A stretch of DNA of 64,000 nt from Isoptericola variabilis 225 (GTDB lineage Bacteria > Actinomycetota > Actinomycetes > Actinomycetales > Cellulomonadaceae): NCBI RefSeq assembly GCF_000215105.1, contig NC_015588.1:2728001-2792000 (forward strand), given 5' to 3'. Of this stretch, positions 10,211 through 18,307 are shown piece after piece. The notes below the pieces were generated by a model. The model was given only the letters and a program-made list of their open reading frames with translations, had not been told where the DNA came from and searched no databases. The position numbers and the translations under genes were made by a program. Position 1 is the first letter of the stretch, and every line of letters starts with the position of its first letter.

Positions 10211-10323
10211 ACGCGCTACCTCGCGCGAGAACGCGCTACCTCGCGGAACGACGCGCTACTTCGGCGAACGACGCGCTACCTCGCCGGACGCCGCGCTACT
10301 TCGGCGGATGCTGCGCTACCTCG
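10211..10323 (-). repeat. One-armed 20-bp repeat array after prs (cluster 4)
   Basis: Six minus-strand units (seen as ACGCGCTACCTCG or CGCGCTACTTCG) at exact 20-base spacing, from the prs stop codon to the hairpin. Unlike the large clusters there is no opposite arm beyond the hairpin. Confidence 0.9.
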
Positions 10324-11307
10324 TCAGCTGTTGCCGTCGAACAGCGAGGTGACGGACCCGTCGTCGAACACCTCGCGGATGGCGCGCGCGACGAGCGGCG
10401 CGATCGACAGGACGGTGAGCTGGCCGAACCGCTTGTCGACGGAGATCGGCAGCGTGTCGGTCACCACGACCTCCTTCGCGCCGCACTCCGAGAGGCGCCG
10501 CGCGGCCGGGTCGGACAGCACGCCGTGGGTCGCCGCGACGACGACCGACTTCGCGCCCGCGTCCATGATGACCTTGACCGCCTCGGCGATCGTGCCGCCG
10601 GTGTCGATGAGGTCGTCGACGAGCACGCACTCGCGGCCCTCGACGTCGCCGACCACGCGGTTGGCGACGGCCTGGTTCGGACGCGTGACGTCGCGCGTCT
10701 TGTGGACGAACGCGAGCGGCGCGCCGCCGAGCTTGGCGGCCCACATCTCGGCCACGCGGATGCGGCCGGCGTCGGGCGAGACCACCGCGACGTTGTCGAG
10801 GTCGACGCGCGTGCGCACGTAGTCGGTGAGCACCGGCATGGCCCACAGGTGGTCGACCGGACCGTCGAAGAAGCCCTGGATCTGCGCGGTGTGGAGGTCC
10901 ACGCTCATGATGCGGTCGGCGCCCGCCGTCTTGAGCATGTCCGCGACCAGGCGGGCCGAGATCGGCTCGCGGCCGCGGCTCTTCTTGTCCTGCCGCGCGT
11001 AGGCGTAGAACGGCACGACGGCGGTCACCGTGCGCGCCGAGGCCCGCTTGGCGGCGTCGACCATGAGCAGCTGCTCCATGAGCCACTGGTTGACCGGCGC
11101 GGTGTGGCTCTGCAGGAGGAAGATGTCCGTGCCGCGCACCGACTCGCCGAACCGCACGTACGTCTCGCTGTTCGCGAAGTCGTACGCGGACACGGGCAGC
11201 AGGCTGATGCCCAGCTCCTTGGCGACGGCCTCGGCGAGCTCGGGGTGCGCGCGCCCCGCGGCGAGGACGAGCATGCGCTCCCCGGTCCCGGCGATCGAGT
11301 TGTTCAT
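10324..11307 (-). CDS. prs: Ribose-phosphate pyrophosphokinase
   Basis: Makes PRPP from ribose 5-phosphate and ATP for nucleotide, His and Trp synthesis. The 327-residue protein has SHTAPVNQWLMEQLLMVDA, the ATP-binding flexible loop YARQDKKSRGREPISARL, the PRPP-binding site CVLVDDLIDTGGTI and the C-terminal TDTLPI motif. The ATG (11305-11307) overlaps the glmU stop codon by one base (TGATG), so translation is probably coupled. The glmU-prs pair is a standard actinobacterial operon. The stop codon is followed at once by the repeat array. Confidence 0.96.
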   Translation of the reverse strand: MNNSIAGTGERMLVLAAGRAHPELAEAVAKELGISLLPVSAYDFANSETYVRFGESVRGTDIFLLQSHTAPVNQWLMEQLLMVDAAKRASARTVTAVVPFYAYARQDKKSRGREPISARLVADMLKTAGADRIMSVDLHTAQIQGFFDGPVDHLWAMPVLTDYVRTRVDLDNVAVVSPDAGRIRVAEMWAAKLGGAPLAFVHKTRDVTRPNQAVANRVVGDVEGRECVLVDDLIDTGGTIAEAVKVIMDAGAKSVVVAATHGVLSDPAARRLSECGAKEVVVTDTLPISVDKRFGQLTVLSIAPLVARAIREVFDDGSVTSLFDGNS

Positions 11308-13010
11308 CAGTGCGTGCTTCCTTCGGTGGCGGGGTCGGACGAGGAGTCGGTCGAGTCGGACGGAAGGTCGGCTGCGGTCGCGCCGGTGAGGGCATTGTGC
11401 TTGCCCAGCTCGAGCTGCGCCTGCGCGCCGAGCGCCGGGGCACCGTCGGGCCGCGCCTGCGCGCGTGCCGCCGCCTCGGCCGCGGGCGTGCCGGGTCGAC
11501 GCCGCTCGACCCAGCCCTCGACGTTCTTCTGCTGCGCGCGGCTCACGCCGAGCGCGCCGGGCGGCACGTCGCGCGTGATGACGGAGCCCGCCGCCGTGTA
11601 CGCGCCGTCGCCCACCGTCACGGGCGCGACGAACATGTTGTCCGCCCCCGTGCGCGCGTACGAACCGATGACCGTGCGGTGCTTGTTCACGCCGTCGTAG
11701 TTGACCGTGACCGACGCCGCGCCGACGTTCGAGTGCTCGCCGATCGTCGCGTCGCCGACGTAGGACAGGTGCGGCACCTTGGAGCCCTCGCCGATCTGCG
11801 CGTTCTTGGTCTCGACGAACGTGCCGATCTTGCCCTTGGCCCCGAGCACGGTGTTCGGGCGCAGGTAGGCGAACGGCCCGACGGCGGCACCCGCGCCGAT
11901 CACGGAGCGCTCCCCGTGCGTGCGGGTCACCGTCGCGCCGGCGCCCACCTCGACGTCGGTGAGCGTCGTGTCGGGACCGATCGTGGCGCCCTCGGCGACC
12001 GTGGTGCGCCCGTGCAGCTGCGTCCCGGGCAGGAGCGTGACGTCGGGCGCGAGCTCGACGTCGACGTCGACCCACGTGGTGCCCGGGTCGACGACCGTCA
12101 CGCCCGCACGCATCCACTCGGTGAGCACGCGGCGGTTGAGCTCGGCGCCCAGGGTGGCGAGCGCGACGCGGTCGTTGACGCCCTCGACGAGCATCGGGTC
12201 GTCGCTGAGCAGCGCGCGCACGCCGCCGCCCTCGCGGCGGGCGAACGCGACGACGTCGGTCAGGTAGACCTCGCCCTGCGCGTTGTCGGAGCCCAGGCCG
12301 GCGAGGCCGCGACGGAGCACCGCGGCGTCGAACACGTAGACGCCGCCGTTGATCTCGCGGATCTCGCGCTGGGCGGGCGTGGCGTCCTTGTGCTCGACGA
12401 TCTCGAGCACCTCGCCCGTGCCCGGCTCGCGCACGATGCGGCCGTAGCCGGTGGCGTCGGCGACCTCGGTCGTGAGGATCGTGACGGCGTTGCCGTCGGC
12501 ATGGTGGGCCGCGACGAGCTCGGCGAGCGTGGCGCCGTCGAGCAGCGGGACGTCGCTCGCGAGCACGACGACCGCGCCCTCGATGCCCTCCCCCAGCGGG
12601 TGGTCGTCGTCGTCGCCGTCGGTGTGCGCGTCGTGGAGGGTGTCGGTGTGCGCGAGCGCCGCCGCACGCTCGGCGTGGGCGCGCGCGTCGAGCGCGTCGA
12701 GCGCGCACTGGACGGCCCGGCCGGTGCCGGGGACCTCGTCCTGGTCGGCGATGATCGCGCCCGGCTCGAGCTCGAGCGCGGCCGCTGCGACCGCGTCCCG
12801 CTCGTGCCGCACGACGACCGCGAAGTGCTCCGGACGCAGCTCCTGTCCCGCGGCGACGGCGTGCCCCAGCATGGTGCGCCCGCCGACGCGGTGCAGCACC
12901 TTGGGCGTCGCGGACTTCATCCGAGTGCCCTGGCCTGCTGCGAGGACGACGACGGCGGCCGGCCGCGGCGTCCCTTCCTCGGTCGGTGCGGTCGAGCGGT
13001 TGGAGACCAC
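11307..13010 (-). CDS. glmU: Bifunctional GlmU (GlcNAc-1-P uridyltransferase / GlcN-1-P acetyltransferase)
   Basis: Makes UDP-GlcNAc for peptidoglycan. It is 567 residues, slightly longer than most. The N-terminal uridyltransferase has VVVLAAGQGTRMKSATPKVLH and a later EINGGVYVFD. The C-terminal left-handed beta helix has the hexapeptide repeats and the acetyltransferase segment YDGVNKHRTVIGS. An acidic His/Asp insert (DAHTDGDDDDHPLGEG) lies near residue 135 and the C-terminus is Ser/Asp-rich; both are extra to the catalytic core. I chose the GTG at 13008-13010, preceded by AGAGAGGGA, because the longer frame would overlap the tRNA-Gln gene. The stop overlaps the prs start. Confidence 0.93.
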   Translation of the reverse strand: MVSNRSTAPTEEGTPRPAAVVVLAAGQGTRMKSATPKVLHRVGGRTMLGHAVAAGQELRPEHFAVVVRHERDAVAAAALELEPGAIIADQDEVPGTGRAVQCALDALDARAHAERAAALAHTDTLHDAHTDGDDDDHPLGEGIEGAVVVLASDVPLLDGATLAELVAAHHADGNAVTILTTEVADATGYGRIVREPGTGEVLEIVEHKDATPAQREIREINGGVYVFDAAVLRRGLAGLGSDNAQGEVYLTDVVAFARREGGGVRALLSDDPMLVEGVNDRVALATLGAELNRRVLTEWMRAGVTVVDPGTTWVDVDVELAPDVTLLPGTQLHGRTTVAEGATIGPDTTLTDVEVGAGATVTRTHGERSVIGAGAAVGPFAYLRPNTVLGAKGKIGTFVETKNAQIGEGSKVPHLSYVGDATIGEHSNVGAASVTVNYDGVNKHRTVIGSYARTGADNMFVAPVTVGDGAYTAAGSVITRDVPPGALGVSRAQQKNVEGWVERRRPGTPAAEAAARAQARPDGAPALGAQAQLELGKHNALTGATAADLPSDSTDSSSDPATEGSTH

Positions 13011-13040
13011 CAGTTGTTCCCTCTCTGTCGCGGGCACGTG

Positions 13041-13112
13041 CTCCGCCCCCAGGACTCGAACCTGGACCAAAGGCACCAAAAACCCTTGTGCTGCCGATTA
13101 CACCAAGGCGGA
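13041..13112 (-). tRNA. tRNA-Gln (anticodon UUG)
   Basis: A 72-base tRNA without an encoded CCA. The acceptor arms TCCGCCT and GGGCGGA pair. The anticodon loop reads TTTTGGT, giving anticodon TTG. The T-arm is CCAGG-TTCGAGT-CCTGG. It sits 30 bases upstream of the glmU start on the same strand, so the two may share a promoter. Confidence 0.93.
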
Positions 13113-13290
13113 CCGGCCGTCACGGCGATGGTTCGGGGCCTGCCCCGGCGCGGGTCGCACCACCGCCGCACGTCCGTCCTCAGTCTGCCAGGTCCACGGC
13201 GCTTCCCCGGCGCCGGTCCGGCAAATCGGGCGCGGGGCGGCCGTGGGCCGCGCCACACCGCCCGGACGGCGAACAGGCAGAATGGCCTTC

Positions 13291-13968
13291 ATGCCTGCCG
13301 ATCCCCGCGAGTCGAAGCGCGCTCCGCGTGCCCGCATGACGGCGAGCCAGCGCCGCGAGCAGCTGCTGGAGGTCAGCCGCGGCCTCTTCGCGGAGAAGGG
13401 TTTCGACGGCACGAGCGTCGAGGAGATCGCGGCGCGCGCCGGGGTGTCGAAGCCCGTGGTCTACGAGCACTTCGGCGGCAAGGAGGGCATCTACGCGGTC
13501 GTCGTCGACCGCGAGGTCCAGGCGCTCACGGCGGCGCTGACCGGGGCGCTCGCCGAAGGCGGGCACCCCAAGGTCATGGTCGAGCGCACCGCGCTCGCCC
13601 TGCTGGGCTACATCGAGGCGTCCGAGGACGGTTTCCGCATCCTCGTGCGCGACTCCCCCGTCGCGCAGGCGACCGGCACGTTCTCGAGCCTCATCGGCGA
13701 CGTCGCGACCCAGGTCGAGCACATCCTGGCCGCCCAGTTCAAGCACAACGGGCTCGACCCGAAGGTGGCGCCGCTGTACGCGCAGATGCTCGTCGGCATG
13801 GTCGCGCTCACGGGCCAGTACTGGCTCGACGCCCGCAGCCCGAAGAAGACCGACGTCGCCGCGCACCTCGTGAACCTCGCGTGGAACGGGCTGTCCGGCA
13901 TGGTCAAGAAGCCGACGCTGACCAAGGGCGGACCCCGGCGCGCACCCGGCGCCCGTCAAGAGTCTTGA
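13291..13968 (+). CDS. TetR family regulator
   Basis: A one-component regulator of 225 residues. The N-terminal helix-turn-helix is typical: RREQLLEVSRGLFAEKGFDG, then TSVEEIAARAGVSKPVVYEHFGGKEGIYAVV. The C-terminal ligand-binding domain is of the TetR_C type (QYWLDARSPKKTDVAAHLVNLAWNGL). The ATG at 13291 has a CAGAAT box 7 bases upstream, fitting a leaderless message; an ATG three codons earlier (13282) with AGGCAG upstream is the alternative. A TetR gene beside glmU is a conserved actinobacterial neighbour. The inducer is unknown. Confidence 0.85.
   Translation: MPADPRESKRAPRARMTASQRREQLLEVSRGLFAEKGFDGTSVEEIAARAGVSKPVVYEHFGGKEGIYAVVVDREVQALTAALTGALAEGGHPKVMVERTALALLGYIEASEDGFRILVRDSPVAQATGTFSSLIGDVATQVEHILAAQFKHNGLDPKVAPLYAQMLVGMVALTGQYWLDARSPKKTDVAAHLVNLAWNGLSGMVKKPTLTKGGPRRAPGARQES
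13956..13968. promoter_or_regulatory. Palindrome TCAAGAGTCTTGA, possible MarR operator
   Basis: A perfect 13-base palindrome (TCAAGA-G-TCTTGA) that overlaps the tetR stop codon and lies about 20 bases before the marR -10 box. Such placement over a -35 region suits autoregulation by the MarR protein. That link is inference. Confidence 0.5.
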
Positions 13969-13985
13969 TGTCGAGAGACTCGCGG

Positions 13986-13991
13986 TACCCT
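13986..13991 (+). promoter_or_regulatory. -10 box of a probable leaderless promoter for marR
   Basis: TACCCT lies 6 bases before the marR ATG. A TTGATG about 15-16 bases upstream could be the -35 element. Transcription would begin at or next to the start codon. Confidence 0.5.
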
Positions 13992-13997
13992 CGGGCC

Positions 13998-14513
13998 ATG
14001 GAGGTCACCCCCCGGTCCGCGGCCGACGAGGTCGACCGCATCGTCGACGCGTGGCGCCGCGAGCGGCCCGACCTCGACGTCGAGCCGCTCACGGTCTTCT
14101 CGCGCGTCAGCCGCCTCGCACGGCACCTCGACCGCGCCCGGCGCGGGGCGTTCGCGCGCCACGACCTCGAGACGTGGGAGTTCGACGTGCTGTCCGCGCT
14201 GCGCCGCGCGGGCGAGCCCTACCGCCTCTCGCCCGGCACGCTCGTCGCGCAGACCCTCGTCACGAGCGGCACCATGACCAACCGCATCGACCGGCTCGAG
14301 CGTCGTGGGTTCGTGCAGCGCCACCGCTCGCCCGACGACCGCCGCGGCGTCCTCGTCCAGCTCACCGACACCGGACGCGAGCGCGTCGACGCGGCGATGA
14401 GCGATCTCCTCGACGTCGAGTCGCGCGTCCTCGACGTGCTCGCACCCGCCGAGCGCCCCCGGCTCGCCGCCCTGCTGCGCACGCTCACGGCTCAGTTCGA
14501 CCTGCACGAGTGA
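13998..14513 (+). CDS. MarR family regulator
   Basis: A 171-residue winged-helix regulator. The DNA-binding region reads LSPGTLVAQTLVTSGTMTNRIDRLERRGFVQR followed by the wing HRSPDDRRGVLVQLTDTGRERVDAA; these are the conserved MarR features. The C-terminal helix (LAALLRTLTAQFDL) is the dimerisation arm. It is followed after only 4 bases by an MFS exporter gene, so the pair is very probably one operon, with the regulator controlling the transporter. There is no visible ribosome-binding site; a TACCCT box 6 bases before the ATG indicates a leaderless transcript. Confidence 0.92.
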   Translation: MEVTPRSAADEVDRIVDAWRRERPDLDVEPLTVFSRVSRLARHLDRARRGAFARHDLETWEFDVLSALRRAGEPYRLSPGTLVAQTLVTSGTMTNRIDRLERRGFVQRHRSPDDRRGVLVQLTDTGRERVDAAMSDLLDVESRVLDVLAPAERPRLAALLRTLTAQFDLHE

Positions 14514-14517
14514 CCTC

Positions 14518-15705
14518 GTGACCCGCGCCCACCTGCCGCGGTGGTTCCTCCTCGCGGCGCTGCTCGCCGCCGCGCTGAACCTGCGCGCGCCGCTCGCCGC
14601 GCTCGCGCCGGTGGTGGACGACGTCGCGACCGGGCTCGCGCTGTCGCCCGCGGGTGCGGGGCTGCTCACCTCCGTGCCGGTGCTGTGCTTCGCGCTGTGC
14701 ACGCCCGTGGCGTCGACGCTCGTGGCGCGGGTCGGGCCCGAGCGTGCCGTGGGCCTGGCGCTCGTCGCGGTCCTCGCCGGCACCGTGCTGCGCTCGGCCG
14801 GCAGCGTGCCCGCCGCACTGGCCGGCACGGCCGTGCTCGGCGTCGGGATCGCGGTCGGCAACGTGGCCGTGCCGGTCGTCATCACGCGCGACTTCCACCA
14901 CCGCGCCGGGTCGGTGACCGGGGCGTACACGGCAGTGATGAACGTCGGCTCGACCGCCACGACGGTCCTCACGGTCCCGCTCGCGGCGGCGCTCGGCTGG
15001 CAGTGGGCGCTCGCAGGCTGGGGCCTCATGGCCGTCGTGGCGCTGGTCGTGTGGGTGCCTGCGGGCCGCGACCTCGGCGCGCAGCACGCGGCCGGGACCG
15101 CACCCCGGGTGCTGCCGCACGACCTCGTGCTCGAGCCCGAGCAGCGCCGCGCCATGCGGCGGCTCGCCGCCGTGCTCGCCGTGGCGTTCGGCGCTCAGGC
15201 CGGCGGCTACTACGCGATGACGGCCTGGCTCCCCGAGATCCTGCAGGACCGCCTCGGCCTCGGTGCGGCGGCGGCCGGCGGGGCCGCGGCACCGTTCCAG
15301 CTCTGCGCGGTCGCGGGCTCCCTGCTCGTGCCGATCGCGCTCGCCCGGGGGCGGGCCCGTCGCGTCGCAGCCGCCGTCTCGCTGCTGTGGCTCGCGCTGC
15401 CCCTCGGGCTGCTCGTCGCACCGGGGGCGTGGCTCGTGTGGATCTGCCTGGCCGGCGCCGGGCAGGGCGCGGCGTTCACCGTCATCTTCACCGTCCTGGC
15501 CCAGCGCAGCCCGAGCGTCGCCGCCGCGAGGCGAGCGTCCGCCGTCGTGCAGACCGCCGGCTACGCGTTCGCGGCGCTCGCTCCGACGCTCGTCGGGGCG
15601 CTGCACGGCGCGACGCACGGCTGGACCGTGCCGCTCCTGGCCGTGACGGGGCTGATCACCGCCATGACGGTCGCGCTGCTCACCGCCGCACGTCCGCCCC
15701 GCTGA
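14518..15705 (+). CDS. MFS transporter, CynX/NimT type
   Basis: A 395-residue inner-membrane transporter with about 12 hydrophobic helices. The first helices contain LNLRAPLAALAPVVDDV and the loop STLVARVGPERAVG; the loop after helix 4-5 has VVITRDFHHRAGSVTGAYTAVMNVG. These fit the CynX/NimT subfamily, which exports or imports small organic ions such as cyanate or nitroimidazoles. The substrate here is unknown. The GTG start at 14518 is 4 bases after the marR stop. Its 3' end faces the minus-strand beta-lactamase-like gene with only 13 bases between them. Confidence 0.88.
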   Translation: MTRAHLPRWFLLAALLAAALNLRAPLAALAPVVDDVATGLALSPAGAGLLTSVPVLCFALCTPVASTLVARVGPERAVGLALVAVLAGTVLRSAGSVPAALAGTAVLGVGIAVGNVAVPVVITRDFHHRAGSVTGAYTAVMNVGSTATTVLTVPLAAALGWQWALAGWGLMAVVALVVWVPAGRDLGAQHAAGTAPRVLPHDLVLEPEQRRAMRRLAAVLAVAFGAQAGGYYAMTAWLPEILQDRLGLGAAAAGGAAAPFQLCAVAGSLLVPIALARGRARRVAAAVSLLWLALPLGLLVAPGAWLVWICLAGAGQGAAFTVIFTVLAQRSPSVAAARRASAVVQTAGYAFAALAPTLVGALHGATHGWTVPLLAVTGLITAMTVALLTAARPPR

Positions 15706-15718
15706 GCCTCCCCGCGCC

Positions 15719-16510
15719 TCAACGCGCGAGCGAGACGGCGAGCGCACCGAGCGCCCGGATGGCCTCGACGGCGTCGGGCTCGGCGTACCCGCGGGTGCAC
15801 ACGGCGACCACGAGGGCGTCCGGCCCCGGCTCGCCGACGAACGCGACGTCGTGCCGGATGCCGTCGACCCAGCCCGACTTCGACCCGAACCGCACCCCGT
15901 CGGGCACGACGGCGGTGAGCAGCCGGTCCTGCTGCCGGCCGAGGAGGTCGGTCGCCCACGCGGTCCACCGCGCACCCACGAGCTTGCCGGTCACGACGGC
16001 GGACATCAGGGCGACGAGGTCGGCCGGCGTCGTGCGGTGGCTCGCCCCCGTGGCCTCGGCCGCGAGGTCGCAGTACAGCCGGCCGAACTCGCTCGCGTGC
16101 GCGCCGGCGTCGGACAGCGCGCGGTTCACCTCGGGCAGGCCGACGAGGTCGACCACCATGTTCGTGGCCTCGTTCGACGACACGACGACCATCCGCTCGA
16201 GCACCTCCGCCAGGCGCATCGGCGCGCCGGACGGCGGCATGCCCTCGTCGAGGTCGTCGGGCTCGATGCGGAAGTCCGGTGCTCCCGGGACCTGCGACGT
16301 GAACGTGTGCCGGCTGGCGACCGTCCGGTCGAGCGCGAGCCTGCCCGACTCGAGAGCGCGGGCGGCGGCGACCAGGACCGCGAGCTTGACCGTCGACGCG
16401 GCGTAGAACGGCTCGTCCGCGCCGCGCGACGCCAGCACCGTGCCGTCCGCCCGCGCGACCTGGTACGCGACGACCGGGATCCCGTCCGAGTGCGTGCCCG
16501 TGACACCCAT
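15719..16510 (-). CDS. Class A beta-lactamase-like serine hydrolase
   Basis: A 263-residue protein with all three serine-beta-lactamase motifs: the nucleophile box STVK near residue 40, SSNEA as the SxN element, and KSGWVDG as the K(S/T)G box. The segment between them (RTTPADLVALM) is like the DUF/beta-lactamase2 family. There is no recognisable signal peptide from the ATG at 16508-16510, so it is probably cytoplasmic or non-classically placed, which is unlike true secreted beta-lactamases. I cannot say whether it acts on beta-lactams, D-amino-acid peptides or esters. It is followed upstream by an S66 peptidase remnant, another peptidoglycan-related family. Confidence 0.85.
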   Translation of the reverse strand: MGVTGTHSDGIPVVAYQVARADGTVLASRGADEPFYAASTVKLAVLVAAARALESGRLALDRTVASRHTFTSQVPGAPDFRIEPDDLDEGMPPSGAPMRLAEVLERMVVVSSNEATNMVVDLVGLPEVNRALSDAGAHASEFGRLYCDLAAEATGASHRTTPADLVALMSAVVTGKLVGARWTAWATDLLGRQQDRLLTAVVPDGVRFGSKSGWVDGIRHDVAFVGEPGPDALVVAVCTRGYAEPDAVEAIRALGALAVSLAR

Positions 16511-16545
16511 CCGGGCAGGGTACTGGTCGCTCGCGTGGTCCCCGC

Positions 16546-16809
16546 TCACGCGAGCCGCTGCGTCACCACGGAGGCGTCCGGACCGTGCTCGACGCGCGCG
16601 AGCGCACCGTTGACCAGCACGAGGTACGGCGGCACGTGCCCGCACTCGACGTCGGCGAGCACCGGGACTCCGAGGTCGCCCAGCGCGTGCCGGACGGCGT
16701 CGAGCGCGTGCTCGAGGCGGGGCGCGAGCGGCCGGGGCACGCCCGCGGACGGGGCGGGAACGCCGACGACGTCGCCGGGTCGCAGAGGGCGCGGGAAGCG
16801 GACCGGCAT
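16546..16809 (-). pseudogene. LD-carboxypeptidase (S66) remnant, in-frame internal deletion
   Basis: An 87-codon open frame that joins the two ends of an S66 muropeptide LD-carboxypeptidase. Residues 1-40 (RPLRPGDVVGVPAPSAGVPR) match the family N-terminus. Residues 43-87 (LGDLGVPVLADVECGHVPPY and LVNGALARVEHG) match the C-terminus, where GH is followed by the last catalytic region. The roughly 230 residues between, including the nucleophile-Ser (GYSD) region, are missing. No frameshift is needed, so a short protein could still be made, but it cannot be a working peptidase. The intact enzyme would recycle or trim peptidoglycan peptides. Confidence 0.75.
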
Positions 16810-16839
16810 GGTGCGGATGCGACGGCGCTCCGGCCGTGG

Positions 16840-18207
16840 TCAGACGCCGAGCCGCACCAGCACGCGGTCGAGCGCCGCGACGGCGCTCTCCAGCGTCTCG
16901 ACGTCGACGGTCAGGGCCGGACGGAACCGCACCGAGCGCTCGCCGCAGCCCAGCATGAGCACGCCCTCGTCGTCGCGCAGGCCTGCGACGACGGCGTCGC
17001 GGACCTCGCGCGACGGCAGCGACACCGCGCACATGAGCCCGCGCCCGCGCGGGTCCGTGACGACGCCGGGGTGTGCCCGGGCGAGGTCCTCGAGCAGCCC
17101 CAGCAGGTGCCGGCCCTTCTCGGCCGCGCGCGCGATCAGTCCCTCGGCCTCGTAGACCTCGAGGATGCGGCGCGAGCGCACCATGTCGGTGAGGTTGCCG
17201 CCCCAGGTCGAGTTGATGCGCGAGGACACGCGGAAGACGTTGTCGGGGATCTCGTCCACGCGGCCGCCGGCCATGATGCCGCAGACCTGCATCTTCTTGC
17301 CGAACGCGACGACGTCGGGCTGCACGCCGAGCTGCTGGTACGCCCACGCGGTGCCGGTCATGCCTGCGCCGGTCTGGACCTCGTCGAGCACGAACAGGGC
17401 GTCGTGCTCGTGGCACAGGGCCTGCATGGCCTGGAGGAACTCGGGCCGGAAGTGGTGGTCGCCGCCCTCGCCCTGGATCGGCTCCATGACGAAGCAGGCG
17501 ATGTCGTGCGGGTGCGCCTCGAACGCGGCACGGGCCTCGGCGAGCGCCCGGGCCTCGAGGGCGGCGACGTCGCGCTCGGCGCCGTCGGCGTCGTGGCCCA
17601 GGTACGGCGAGGTGATGCGCGGCCAGTCGAACTTGGGGAAGCGCGCGACCTTGCCCGGCTCGGTGTTCGTCAGCGACATCGTGTAGCCCGAGCGGCCGTG
17701 GAACGCGTGCTTGAGGTGCAGGACCTTCGTGCCGAGCTCGGGCGAGCGCCCGTGCGCCTCGTTCCACCGCGACTTCCAGTCGAACGCGACCTTGAGGGCG
17801 TTCTCGACGGCGAGCGCGCCGCCGTCGACGAAGAACAGGTGCGGCAGGGCCGGGTCGCCGAGCACGCGCGTGAACGTCTCGACGAACCGCGCCATCTCGA
17901 CGGAGTACACGTCCGAGTTGGACGGCTTGTTGAGCGCGGCGCGGGCGAGCTCCTCGCGGAACGCCGGGTCGCCGGCGAGCGCGGGGTGGTTCATGCCCAG
18001 GGGGTTGGAGGCGAAGAAGGTGAACAGGTCGGTCCACTCACGGCCGTCGCGTGCGTCGACGAGCGTCGAGCCGTGCGACCGCTCGAGGTCGAGCACGAGG
18101 TCGAAGCCGTCGACGAGCAGGTGGCGGCGTAGCACGTCGAGGACGTCGCCGGCCCCGACCGGGCCGTCGGCGGTGACGGCGTGCGCGTGAGAAAGAGTCT
18201 CGGTCAT
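16840..18207 (-). CDS. lat: L-lysine 6-transaminase
   Basis: A PLP-dependent class III aminotransferase converting L-lysine and 2-oxoglutarate to 2-aminoadipate 6-semialdehyde and glutamate. It is 455 residues. Family landmarks are FTFFASNPLGMNHPAL, the cofactor region FVDGGALAVENALKVAFDWK, LHLKHAFHGRSGYTMSLTNT, the acidic VMEPIQGEGGDHHFRPEF and DEVQTGAGMTG, and the Schiff-base lysine in AFGKKMQVCG. The Lrp-type regulator lies immediately upstream on the same strand. The ATG at 18205-18207 is 6 bases after TACGGT, suggesting a leaderless message. An inverted repeat covers the promoter. No aminoadipate semialdehyde dehydrogenase is adjacent. Confidence 0.92.
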   Translation of the reverse strand: MTETLSHAHAVTADGPVGAGDVLDVLRRHLLVDGFDLVLDLERSHGSTLVDARDGREWTDLFTFFASNPLGMNHPALAGDPAFREELARAALNKPSNSDVYSVEMARFVETFTRVLGDPALPHLFFVDGGALAVENALKVAFDWKSRWNEAHGRSPELGTKVLHLKHAFHGRSGYTMSLTNTEPGKVARFPKFDWPRITSPYLGHDADGAERDVAALEARALAEARAAFEAHPHDIACFVMEPIQGEGGDHHFRPEFLQAMQALCHEHDALFVLDEVQTGAGMTGTAWAYQQLGVQPDVVAFGKKMQVCGIMAGGRVDEIPDNVFRVSSRINSTWGGNLTDMVRSRRILEVYEAEGLIARAAEKGRHLLGLLEDLARAHPGVVTDPRGRGLMCAVSLPSREVRDAVVAGLRDDEGVLMLGCGERSVRFRPALTVDVETLESAVAALDRVLVRLGV

Positions 18208-18210
18208 ACC

Positions 18211-18238
18211 GCGACCGTAGAGGATTTTTCCCGGTCGC
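18211..18238 (-). promoter_or_regulatory. lat promoter with inverted repeat, possible Lrp operator
   Basis: The inverted repeat GCGACCG-N14-CGGTCGC (18211-18217 and 18232-18238) contains the A/T-rich GGATTTTTCC (18222-18231), which is itself nearly palindromic. The -10 box TACGGT (minus strand, 18214-18219) is 6 bases before the lat ATG. The A/T-rich centre in this GC-rich genome suits an Lrp/AsnC site. Confidence 0.5.
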
Positions 18239-18307
18239 ACCAGGCTTGGACCGCAGATTATCCCGCCGTCCGGCGTGGAACGCCCGTGCCCGACGGCGGG
18301 ACGTGCG

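Noticed and set aside
15719..16809. Secreted antibiotic-resistance beta-lactamase
   Set aside because: The motifs fit the fold, but no signal peptide is visible and the protein is short; calling it resistance is not supported.
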